The notes beneath the pieces were generated by a model, which saw only the letters and a program-made list of their open reading frames with translations, did not search any database and was not told the DNA's origin. Made by a program: the position numbers and the translations under genes. This document shows, piece after piece, positions 1 through 7,177 of a DNA stretch of 64,000 nucleotides. Origin of the DNA: Lachnospiraceae bacterium MC2017. GTDB lineage: Bacteria > Bacillota > Clostridia > Lachnospirales > Lachnospiraceae. The stretch's first letter is position 1, and each line of letters begins with the position of its first letter. The stretch is from positions 1-64,000 of the forward strand of contig JNJK01000012.1 in NCBI GenBank assembly GCA_000701625.1, read 5' to 3'.

Positions 1-132
1 CTGATTGTCAATAATATTGAACCAATCAGACCCGACAGAACCTATCGCCGCCAAGCAAGGTTCAAATTACCCATGAGCTTCTGCTATAGAAATTAAGCAT
101 TGCTCATAACTAACTATACCTCTTTTATCCAT
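1..132 (-). pseudogene. Left-edge gene fragment interrupted by a stop
   Basis: Reading on the minus strand from an ATG at 132-130 gives 21 codons (MDKRGIVSYEQCLISIAEAH plus G), a TAA at 69-67, and then 22 more open codons in the same frame to the window edge. The continued reading looks protein-like (it contains SVGSDWFNII). I do not recognise the family. It is either a gene broken by a nonsense change or a chance open frame; the part outside the window would decide. Nothing else protein-like is seen between 133 and 618 apart from a dispersed repeat near 340-420 and the promoter at 557-605. Confidence 0.25.
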
Positions 133-336
133 CTACGAGAAGTCAAAAAAGAACTTCTTATAGGTTTGTTAAAGTTACCCTTTTTCATGAATACTACGCT
201 TCTTGAACAGGTTTATACTATAATTATTCTCATTTTGAACAGTTCCATTTATGTAATCTCTTAGATCAACGCCTAAGTGTACAGTTTTTCAAAGTACAAT
301 TACCTATTTGCTATGATTGTCCCCTAAAGTAAATGA

Positions 337-424
337 CATTGGTTCACTCGCTTCCAGCTCGCTCACGTAACGGATTTTGCCAATTAAATCCAATGGCTTT
401 TCAGCGTTCTTGGTCGTAAACAAC
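337..424 (+). repeat. Dispersed repeat family 1, copy A
   Basis: This stretch shares a 26-base identical run (355-380) with the reverse complement of 43031-43056, and further matches follow on both sides (GTTCACTCGCTT before it; AATGGCT, TTCTT and GTCGTAAAC after it). Compared with the copy at 42936-43072 it lacks the inner hairpin of about 20 bases. A shorter, more diverged copy is at 13622-13668. The element is non-coding here and lies upstream of the toxin-antitoxin promoter. Confidence 0.7.
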
Positions 425-556
425 TAAAGCATACACTCTCACTAAGCTCACAATCGTTCGCTAAGTGTTCCACATAGACTTTCATGGCAAGCTTAAATCA
501 TGCTTTTTATCGAATTTATGCTCAACTCAACAAGAAAATAGTTCACAAATTTTTAA

Positions 557-605
557 TTGACATAGACATATATAATGCCTATGATAAAAGTATCAATTGA
601 TACTT
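557..605 (+). promoter_or_regulatory. Promoter and palindromic operator of the toxin-antitoxin-like operon
   Basis: A -35 TTGACA (557-562) and a -10 TATGAT (580-585) are separated by 17 bases. An 18-base perfect palindrome, AAGTATCAATTGATACTT (588-605), begins two bases after the -10 box, so the expected start point near 592 falls inside it. The Shine-Dalgarno CGGAG (606-610) follows directly. This is the arrangement expected of an autorepressed operon; the second gene encodes an HTH protein that could bind here. Binding is inferred. Confidence 0.75.
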
Positions 606-618
606 CGGAGATAATAAT

Positions 619-1059
619 TTGAGAGAAGACATCAAAGCTCGTATAGAAACCGAGTTAGAAGTAAAAGCATACATACAAGATTTACAGTATGCACTTAACA
701 ACGGAGCACAAATAAATTTTCAGATAAGAAGACGCGTTGATGAAGAACGAGATGAAAGATATACAAATCAGTATACCGTCAATACATTGTTTCCTAATGA
801 GAACCCTGTAGTTGCATTAAAACGTGAACTGTTGACACTTAATGTTTCAGATTATATGCGGACTGTACGGGATTTAAGATTTCCTAAAAGAAGCGAAATG
901 CGAGAGTTTGGAAAAGTATATAATGGACAGGATGATGTGTATATAAAAATTCGTGTAGAGTTATTGGGGCAATACGGAAACACAACAACATTTGTAATGT
1001 CATTTCACTTTGCAGAAAAGGCCTTTACTTCAAATATGTTTCCGTATTGTAAAAAATAA
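619..1059 (+). CDS. MqsR-like toxin candidate (first gene of a TA-like operon)
   Basis: The 146-residue protein starts at TTG 619, eight bases after CGGAG. Its C-terminal half reads like the MqsR/RelE fold: a segment LNVSDYMRTVRDLRFP, then YNGQDDVYIKIRVELL and the strand FVMSFHFAEKAF. These align by eye with the E. coli MqsR segments around SDFYKSM, GQVYLKITV and LIVSFKE. MqsR is a ribosome-dependent or free mRNA endonuclease that cuts at GCU; activity here is inferred only. The protein is longer than E. coli MqsR (98 residues), with an extra charged N-terminal region. The gene comes first in the operon, as mqsR does, 11 bases before the antitoxin-like gene. An alternative is an unrelated toxin partnered by a Panacea antitoxin. 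Confidence 0.6.
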   Translation: MREDIKARIETELEVKAYIQDLQYALNNGAQINFQIRRRVDEERDERYTNQYTVNTLFPNENPVVALKRELLTLNVSDYMRTVRDLRFPKRSEMREFGKVYNGQDDVYIKIRVELLGQYGNTTTFVMSFHFAEKAFTSNMFPYCKK

Positions 1060-1070
1060 GGGGGGCTTAC

Positions 1071-2099
1071 ATGGATATGAGAATCCTTAAGAGTGAAAAG
1101 AAATTATGTGTATCCTGCATGGAGGAACATGAGGTAAAAACCGTCCTTGTAAAAGAAAAAAATAGTTTTAAGAATAAAAAAATAGAGTATGACGCTGTTT
1201 ATACATACTGTGATATATCTGACGAACTTTATGCTGATGAAATTCAGATGCATGAAAATGATATCAAACTGAAAAATTCTTATCGTAGATCTGAGGGTCT
1301 GCTGACATCTGAGGATATAATAAATATCCGCAGAAAATATGGAATTACACAAAGTGATCTGTGCACTTTGCTTGGATGGGGCGCCAAGACGATAACGCGG
1401 TATGAAAGCCATCAAATTCAAGATAAAGCACATGATACGATATTAAAAAAAATCGATAGAGATCCGGAATGGTTTATATCATTGCTAAACGAAGTTAAAG
1501 ATGATCTGCCTGAAGCGGTCTATCGAAAGTATTTAGAAAATGCAACGATTTTGTATGAAGAAAACCGTGATAGTTATTTGAGAAAAGCAATCGAAGCAAA
1601 TTATGCAAGATTTCAAGGAAATGCACTTTTCCATGGTAATACAGAATTATCACTGGATAAGGTTGTTGATGTCATTCGTTATTTTTCTGCTTCCCAAAAA
1701 ATAATAAGTCTTTATAAAGTTAAGTTAATGAAACTTTTGTGGTATGCAGATGCATTATCATACAAAAAACGGGGCTTCGCTATAACTGGTCTGGTTTATC
1801 AGTCTCTTCCTATGGGGGCGGTTCCGGTTGGGCATAACTCGATCATCAATCTCAAGAATGTTCCATGTGAGGAAGTTGATATGGGCGAAACAAATGCCTA
1901 CCATTTCTCTCTAAAAGAAGCGGCGAGATTCTTGTTTTTATCTGACGATGACAAAAAAATTCTTGATATCGTCATCAAAAAGTTGGGAAAGATGACAAAA
2001 AATGAGATTGTAGAGTTTATGCATAATGAACAGGCATATCTTAAAACTCCATCAAGAGATATGATTCAGTTTAAATATACGAAGAGCTTGCAAATATAA
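1071..2099 (+). CDS. MqsA-like zinc-motif, HTH and Panacea (SocA-like) antitoxin
   Basis: The 342-residue protein has three parts. Residues 1-75 hold a CVSC pair and a later Cys (YTYCDISDELY), like a reduced MqsA/YgiT zinc module. Residues about 78-130 are an XRE/MqsA-type helix-turn-helix (LTSEDIINIRRKYGITQSDL, LLGWGAKTITRYE). Residues about 195-330 match the Panacea/SocA (DUF4065) domain, with KLMKLLWYADALSYKKRG and GLVYQSLPMGAVPVGH. Panacea domains are known as promiscuous antitoxin modules that neutralise different toxins. The predicted role is to neutralise the upstream product and to repress the promoter through the HTH. The fusion of an MqsA-like head to Panacea, next to an MqsR-like toxin, links two TA families. 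Confidence 0.75.
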   Translation: MDMRILKSEKKLCVSCMEEHEVKTVLVKEKNSFKNKKIEYDAVYTYCDISDELYADEIQMHENDIKLKNSYRRSEGLLTSEDIINIRRKYGITQSDLCTLLGWGAKTITRYESHQIQDKAHDTILKKIDRDPEWFISLLNEVKDDLPEAVYRKYLENATILYEENRDSYLRKAIEANYARFQGNALFHGNTELSLDKVVDVIRYFSASQKIISLYKVKLMKLLWYADALSYKKRGFAITGLVYQSLPMGAVPVGHNSIINLKNVPCEEVDMGETNAYHFSLKEAARFLFLSDDDKKILDIVIKKLGKMTKNEIVEFMHNEQAYLKTPSRDMIQFKYTKSLQI

Positions 2100-2132
2100 A
2101 TTCGGACAAAATGAGACACCAAAAGTATGTTG

Positions 2133-2176
2133 ATAGTCAGCCACGAAAGGAATTTTTACGTTTCGTGGCTGACTAT
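2133..2176. terminator. Perfect 16-bp stem-loop between convergent genes
   Basis: Arms 2133-2148 and 2161-2176 (ATAGTCAGCCACGAAA and its exact complement) enclose a 12-base loop. It lies between the stop of the antitoxin gene and the stop of the convergent lipoprotein gene, so it can serve both. No strong T-run follows on either strand, so Rho-independent termination is probable but not certain. Confidence 0.6.
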
Positions 2177-2180
2177 AACA

Positions 2181-3287
2181 TCAGATTTTCACTTCCGTGT
2201 ATTCCGGTATCTCGGCATTTCTTATTTCGTCGGTGACACCTATGGATTCCATCTTTTCTTTTTCAATCTTCTTCATCTCATCCATGGAGATAAAACTGAT
2301 ATCTTTGAAACTGTCCATGATATCCTTATACTTGCTGTCAGTATAGAGGTTCGGAACGTCTACTTCCTCATATGTGTTGCTGTCATAAACGTTGTAGGAA
2401 TAATACTCATTCTGCGGGTTTGCAGCATCATATTGATCGAGCCTCAGCGTGTAAACTGCCAGCATATTATCTAAGCCTTCTGCATCAAAATCATCATGGT
2501 CTCTGAGCATACCGAAAGCGTTTACATCGTATTCCTCTTCTTCGTAAAATCCATACAGGTACTTACCATCGGCATTGATATAGGCCTCGTCATAACCGTG
2601 ATTTGATGCGCTGTTACTTCCGCCTCCGGAGATAAATCCATACTTATTGATAGATGTCTCACTTCGTGACCACTGAGAAAATGCGTATACAAGTTCCGAC
2701 TTTCCATCGAGCTCTTTAATGATAAGGGTCATTGTACTCTCAGTCGGATCTGCAAAAGGACCTACCATCTCGAGAGCAAGTTCCTTTACTCCATCATTTC
2801 CGCAATCAATATATGCGTACGAGATCGATTGAACTTCTCCTTCGTATAAATAGTTATCCTCTGAATTAAAGATTTCATTGAGCTTATCGCGAAACTCCGC
2901 AAGCGTATAGTCCTTACCTGAATTTATGATATCCTGAAGGATCTCATCTTCGTTAGACAGATACTCCTGATTACTCTTAAATACATTTTTACCATAGTAA
3001 TCAAAGCTCAGCTTACCCGCACCGGAAATAAATGCCTCAAGAGAACCAGCATCTGCCGGTTCAGAAGCTCCTGTATCTGTCTGACCAGAAACTCCTGCAT
3101 CAGTACTATCCGTTTCTGTGTTCTCCATCACAGTTTCTTCCTCAGTTTTCGCGGAAGCCTCTGCACTCTCGCCGCCAACCTTTTCTTCGACAGATGACGC
3201 TACCTCTGAAAGTGCCTTGACACCGTCATTACTGCACCCTGCAAGCAGTGTGCAAACTCCTATAATTGCGATCATTCTCTTAAACAA
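2181..3287 (-). CDS. Uncharacterised secreted lipoprotein
   Basis: The 368-residue product begins with a lipoprotein signal: MFKRM, a short hydrophobic stretch, and lipobox LLAGC with Cys at about residue 18. A Ser/Thr/Glu-rich linker runs to about residue 90, then a globular domain. A segment YIDCGNDGVKELALEMVG resembles the DxDxDG-like motif of FG-GAP-type lipoproteins common in Lachnospiraceae. The start used is TTG 3287; an ATG at 3275 is also possible. I cannot assign a function. It is probably anchored on the outer face of the membrane. It stands alone, convergent with the TA operon. Confidence 0.75.
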   Translation of the reverse strand: MFKRMIAIIGVCTLLAGCSNDGVKALSEVASSVEEKVGGESAEASAKTEEETVMENTETDSTDAGVSGQTDTGASEPADAGSLEAFISGAGKLSFDYYGKNVFKSNQEYLSNEDEILQDIINSGKDYTLAEFRDKLNEIFNSEDNYLYEGEVQSISYAYIDCGNDGVKELALEMVGPFADPTESTMTLIIKELDGKSELVYAFSQWSRSETSINKYGFISGGGSNSASNHGYDEAYINADGKYLYGFYEEEEYDVNAFGMLRDHDDFDAEGLDNMLAVYTLRLDQYDAANPQNEYYSYNVYDSNTYEEVDVPNLYTDSKYKDIMDSFKDISFISMDEMKKIEKEKMESIGVTDEIRNAEIPEYTEVKI

Positions 3288-3481
3288 ACCCTCATAACCT
3301 CCATAAATATTTTTTTGGTTCTATAGGTAATTTTGAACCAATTGCGAAACATTATATCTCATTTCTTTTAACAAAACAATTTTTTGTCAAAACTAAAATG
3401 TACAAAAAAAACAACATATTTATGATTCTGTACATGATAAAATAAAACAAACATAATGCATCACATAGGCGGAGGGGAAAA

Positions 3482-4009
3482 ATGGAATCAGAACACGTAG
3501 TTATAAGTAACCTTACAAATACAATAGACCGGTGTTATGAATTGATCGAGACTTTCATGTTTGATGTCCGGTTTGAAAAACAGAACGAAACCAAGCTTCG
3601 TCTCTTGGCCGAAGAAACGTTGACTTTCTTAAAAGATATCGTAGACGGCAACGAAAACATCTTTTGGATACAGGGGGATAAAAAAAATTGTGACCTGGAA
3701 TTTCTCTGCAAAAAACAGCTGACTCCGGAAAAGAAGGCAGACCTGCTCTCCATGTCATCCACCGGAAAGAACACGAGTTACCGCGGATTTAAGGGAATCA
3801 TAAAGGGTCTCTTTGCTAACCCGGATGAGCTCTCATCCAAATGGACATTGACCGACTATCAGTTTAAGGTAGCTCGGGAGCGAGGCACAAAAAATGGCGA
3901 TGAAATCGCCGATGAACTCGAAAAAACCATCATTGCCTCTCTGGCAGACGAGATTGAAGTAAGCATCGAAAACGATCACATCCGCATGGTCGTTTCCAAA
4001 AGATTTTGA
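3482..4009 (+). CDS. Unknown protein, 175 aa
   Basis: ATG 3482 has a strong GGAGGGG site seven bases upstream. The protein is charged, without signal peptide or membrane segments. A segment near residue 40 (KLRLLAEETLTFLKDIVDG) and the C-terminal strand (NDHIRMVVSKRF) faintly recall the N-box helix and final strand of GHKL/anti-sigma ATP-binding domains, but the glycine-rich G-boxes are not evident. I do not recognise the family. The gene is monocistronic and ends before a bidirectional terminator. Confidence 0.65.
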   Translation: MESEHVVISNLTNTIDRCYELIETFMFDVRFEKQNETKLRLLAEETLTFLKDIVDGNENIFWIQGDKKNCDLEFLCKKQLTPEKKADLLSMSSTGKNTSYRGFKGIIKGLFANPDELSSKWTLTDYQFKVARERGTKNGDEIADELEKTIIASLADEIEVSIENDHIRMVVSKRF

Positions 4010-4050
4010 ACATAACAGACAGCTTCAAAGATATTTGATAATTCGGAAAT

Positions 4051-4094
4051 AAAAACCCGAGAACATCTTTTTCACGGATGCTCTCGGGTTTTCT
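4051..4094. terminator. Bidirectional intrinsic terminator
   Basis: Arms AAAACCCGAGA-CATC (from 4052) and GATG-TCTCGGGTTTT (to 4092) form a long stem with one mismatch. A-run on one side and T-run on the other allow it to end both the orphan gene at 3482-4009 and the convergent feoAB transcript. Confidence 0.85.
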
Positions 4095-4097
4095 CTA

Positions 4098-6443
4098 TTA
4101 TATTCCTATCGCAAGCCCGATAATTCTGATCAAAAGTGCGGCGATCCATGCAACGGCGCACTGCCAGAACACTACGAATATCGCCCATTTAGAGCCAAGC
4201 TCTCTCTTTACTGCAGCGATCGCTGCTACACACGGTGTATAAAGGAGACTGAATACCAGGATCGACAGTGCTGTCAGATTTGTCATGACTGCATTTACGC
4301 CGCCTTCTGCACCAAAGAGTACCTCAAGCACAGAAACCACGCTCTCCTTTGCCATGAATCCGCTGATAAGGGATGTAATTATCCTCCAGTCACCAAGCCC
4401 CAAAGGAGCAAATATAGGAACAAATACGCCTGATACAGCTGCAAGTATACTCTCATGCGAATCAGTAACGATATTAAATCTAAAGTCAAAGCTCTGCAGG
4501 AACCACACAACTATCGTTGCGATAAGGATTACCGAAAATGCCCTCTGCAGGAAGTCCTTTGACTTTTCCCAAAGAAGCTGCAGGGTATTACGCGCACTTG
4601 GCATACGGTAATTCGGAAGCTCCATTATGAACGGTACAGCTTCACCCTTAAACAACACTTTCTTGTACAGAAATGCTATTCCGATTCCGGATAAAATGCC
4701 GATCACATACAGTCCGACCATTATGATTCCCTTATGACTCGGGAAAAACGCGTCAACAAAGAACGCATAGATCGGGAGCTTTGCGGTACAGCTCATAAAA
4801 GGCGTGAGAAGGATCGTCATCTTTCTGTCTCTCTCACTGGAAAGGGTTCTGGTCGACATAACTGCCGGAACCGTACATCCAAATCCGATAAGGAGCGGTA
4901 CAATACTGCGGCCCGAAAGTCCAAGTTTACGAAGGAGTCTGTCCATTACAAACGCAACTCTCGCTATGTATCCGCTATCCTCTAATAGAGAAAGGAAAAA
5001 GAACATCGTAACGATTATCGGAAGGAAGCTTAAGACACTTCCGACACCTTCAAATATTCCCTTTATCACAAGGTCATGCAATACTTCATTGACGTTATAC
5101 ACTGTAAGCGCATTGTCCACGACACCTGTAAGAACCTCTATTCCTGCGGCGAGCATATCCTGCAGCCATGCTCCGATCACATTAAATGTCAGGAAACATA
5201 CCAGTCCCATGACACCGATAAAGATCGGTATTGCCGTGTATTTACCCGTAAGCAGGCGGTCTATTTTCTGACTCCTCATTCGCTCACGGCTCTCCTGCGG
5301 CTTTGTGACACAGGTATCACAGACCTTCATGATAAAGTCAAATCTCATGTCTGCGATGGCTGCACTTCTGTCAAGGCCTCTTTCTTTCTCCATCTGCAGG
5401 GCAATATGTTCCAGTGTTTCTCTCTCATTTTCATCGAGTCCGAGTTTTCCGATTATAAGCTCATCACCCTCTATCGCCTTGCTGGCAGCGAATCTTACCG
5501 GTATTCCAGCTGCTACAGCATGATCCTCGATCAAATGGATCACCGCATGGATGCACCTGTGAACAGCTCCGCCATGATTGTTTTCTTCACAGAAATCCTG
5601 TATAGTCGGCTTTTCCTGATATTTAGCAATATGGACTGCATGTTCTACGAGCTCGCGTACGCCCTCATTTTTTGCCGCAGAAATAGGGACTACAGGCACA
5701 CCGAGCATTGCCTCCATAGCATTCACATCTACTGCTCCGCCGTTTCCGTTCATCTCGTCCATCATATTCAGCGCAACAACTACCGGAATGTCCATTTCCA
5801 GGAGCTGCATAGTGAGATACAGATTACGCTCGATATTTGTGGCATCGACGATATTTATGATTCCTTTCGGCTTCTCTTTCAGCACAAAGTCGCGGGAAAC
5901 CAGCTCCTCACTGGAATACGGAGACATGGAATAAATACCCGGAAGGTCAGTGATCGCCGTGTTTGCCTTCCCGATTATCGCCCCATCTTTCCGGTCTACT
6001 GTAACTCCCGGGAAATTTCCCACGTGCTGTCTTGAACCTGTAAGCTGATTAAAAAGTGTTGTCTTTCCGCTATTCTGATTTCCGACAAGCGCAAAAGTAA
6101 GTGTCACGCCCTCAGGCAGTGGATCTCCGCTGCCCTTCAGATGATACTTGCCGCCCTCTCCGAGTCCAGGATGTTCGTTTACCGCTTTTTTCTTTTTCTT
6201 GTCTTCCTTAACACGTCCTGTCGCAGGTTCTACCGCTATCTGCGCCGCATCATCCAGCCTCAGTGTCAGCTCATAGCCGTGAAGACATATTTCCACGGGA
6301 TCACCCATGGGTGCAAATTTTACGATCTCCACTTCTGTTCCCGGGATGATACCCATATCCAGAAAGTGCTGACGAAGAGCACCGCTTCCTCCAACGGAAA
6401 CAACTCTCGCTGATTCACCTATGTTTAAGTCTCTAAGTGTCAT
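4098..6443 (-). CDS. feoB: FeoA-FeoB fusion, ferrous iron transporter
   Basis: The 781-residue protein imports Fe2+ across the membrane. Residues 1-74 are a FeoA (SH3-like) domain. After a lysine-rich linker comes the FeoB G domain: G1 GNQNSGKT (121-128), the switch region VGNFPGVTVD, G3 DLPG and G4 NMMD. The C-terminal part has the Gate regions and about ten membrane helices (for example VPLLIGFGCTVPAVMSTRTL). Fused FeoAB is found in several Clostridia; most bacteria encode FeoA separately. It lies 32 bases downstream of the macro-domain gene and is probably cotranscribed with it. No Fur or DtxR box was identified. Confidence 0.97.
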   Translation of the reverse strand: MTLRDLNIGESARVVSVGGSGALRQHFLDMGIIPGTEVEIVKFAPMGDPVEICLHGYELTLRLDDAAQIAVEPATGRVKEDKKKKKAVNEHPGLGEGGKYHLKGSGDPLPEGVTLTFALVGNQNSGKTTLFNQLTGSRQHVGNFPGVTVDRKDGAIIGKANTAITDLPGIYSMSPYSSEELVSRDFVLKEKPKGIINIVDATNIERNLYLTMQLLEMDIPVVVALNMMDEMNGNGGAVDVNAMEAMLGVPVVPISAAKNEGVRELVEHAVHIAKYQEKPTIQDFCEENNHGGAVHRCIHAVIHLIEDHAVAAGIPVRFAASKAIEGDELIIGKLGLDENERETLEHIALQMEKERGLDRSAAIADMRFDFIMKVCDTCVTKPQESRERMRSQKIDRLLTGKYTAIPIFIGVMGLVCFLTFNVIGAWLQDMLAAGIEVLTGVVDNALTVYNVNEVLHDLVIKGIFEGVGSVLSFLPIIVTMFFFLSLLEDSGYIARVAFVMDRLLRKLGLSGRSIVPLLIGFGCTVPAVMSTRTLSSERDRKMTILLTPFMSCTAKLPIYAFFVDAFFPSHKGIIMVGLYVIGILSGIGIAFLYKKVLFKGEAVPFIMELPNYRMPSARNTLQLLWEKSKDFLQRAFSVILIATIVVWFLQSFDFRFNIVTDSHESILAAVSGVFVPIFAPLGLGDWRIITSLISGFMAKESVVSVLEVLFGAEGGVNAVMTNLTALSILVFSLLYTPCVAAIAAVKRELGSKWAIFVVFWQCAVAWIAALLIRIIGLAIGI

Positions 6444-6475
6444 TCTCTTACTCTTTCTTTTTCCTATTTATTCAC

Positions 6476-6991
6476 TCAGCCGGCAGAGCTAATTGCATTC
6501 TCATAAGCCTTCAAAGTAGCTTTATCAAAGCATACCCATTCGATAAGGTCAAATGATTGCTGATCCTTCTCTGTATATTCCTTCACCGCAGCTACCGCAA
6601 CTGCTGCCGCTTTTTCTACCGGATAGCCGTATATTCCGGTGGATATTGAAGGAAATGCGATTTTCCTTATTCCTCTTTCCTTTGCAATCGAAAGAGAGTT
6701 TATATAGCAATTCTTAAGCAAATCCGATTCGCCTCTTTCTCCACCGTGCCACACAGGGCCAACTGTATGTATCACGTATTCACAGGGAAGCTCGTATGCT
6801 CCGGTGATCTTTGCTTCTCCTGTTCGGCATCCGTTTAAGGTCCTACACTCCTCCAAAAGCTTCGGTCCCGCAGCCCGGTGGATAGCACCATCAACACCTC
6901 CACCGCCAAGCAGCGACTGATTCGCTGCATTAACGATTGCTTCCACATCATCCTGCTTCGTAATATCACCAAGGATTGCCTTTATAACCAT
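6476..6991 (-). CDS. Macro-domain ADP-ribose hydrolase (YmdB-like)
   Basis: The 171 residues make up a single macro domain: GDITKQ at the start, IVNAANQSLLGGGGVDGAIH as the signature loop, and a late ISTGIYGYP loop that binds the distal ribose/phosphate. Family members bind ADP-ribose and remove O-acetyl or mono-ADP-ribose groups. ATG 6991 has GGAGG upstream. It is the first gene of an apparent two-gene transcript with feoAB; the pairing does not suggest an obvious shared pathway. Confidence 0.93.
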   Translation of the reverse strand: MVIKAILGDITKQDDVEAIVNAANQSLLGGGGVDGAIHRAAGPKLLEECRTLNGCRTGEAKITGAYELPCEYVIHTVGPVWHGGERGESDLLKNCYINSLSIAKERGIRKIAFPSISTGIYGYPVEKAAAVAVAAVKEYTEKDQQSFDLIEWVCFDKATLKAYENAISSAG

Positions 6992-7104
6992 AAAAACACC
7001 TCCTATTTATCCACTCTTTCTTTATATATCGTACCATATTACCAAAATATACTCATCTGATCTATTCCGACATTCTCAAAAATACTCTAGTTCGCCTAAA
7101 TATT

Positions 7105-7147
7105 AAAGCGTCAAAAGCTTCATTTTAAACTCAGCTTTTGACGCTTT
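7105..7147 (-). terminator. Terminator of the repeat lipoprotein gene
   Basis: Arms AAAGCGTCAAAAGCT (7105-7119) and its complement (7133-7147) enclose a 13-base loop, 30 bases after the stop of the gene at 7178-9076 on the minus strand. Confidence 0.75.
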
Positions 7148-7177
7148 GATCGTATTATGACATGTATAAAGAACCAA

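Noticed and set aside
571-576. TATAAT as the -10 box of the TA operon
   Set aside because: It is only eight bases from TTGACA. The TATGAT at 580-585 has the correct 17-base spacing.
5076-6035. 319-codon frame opposite feoB
   Set aside because: It has no ribosome-binding site, its composition follows from the antisense of feoB, and the motifs on the minus strand are unambiguous.
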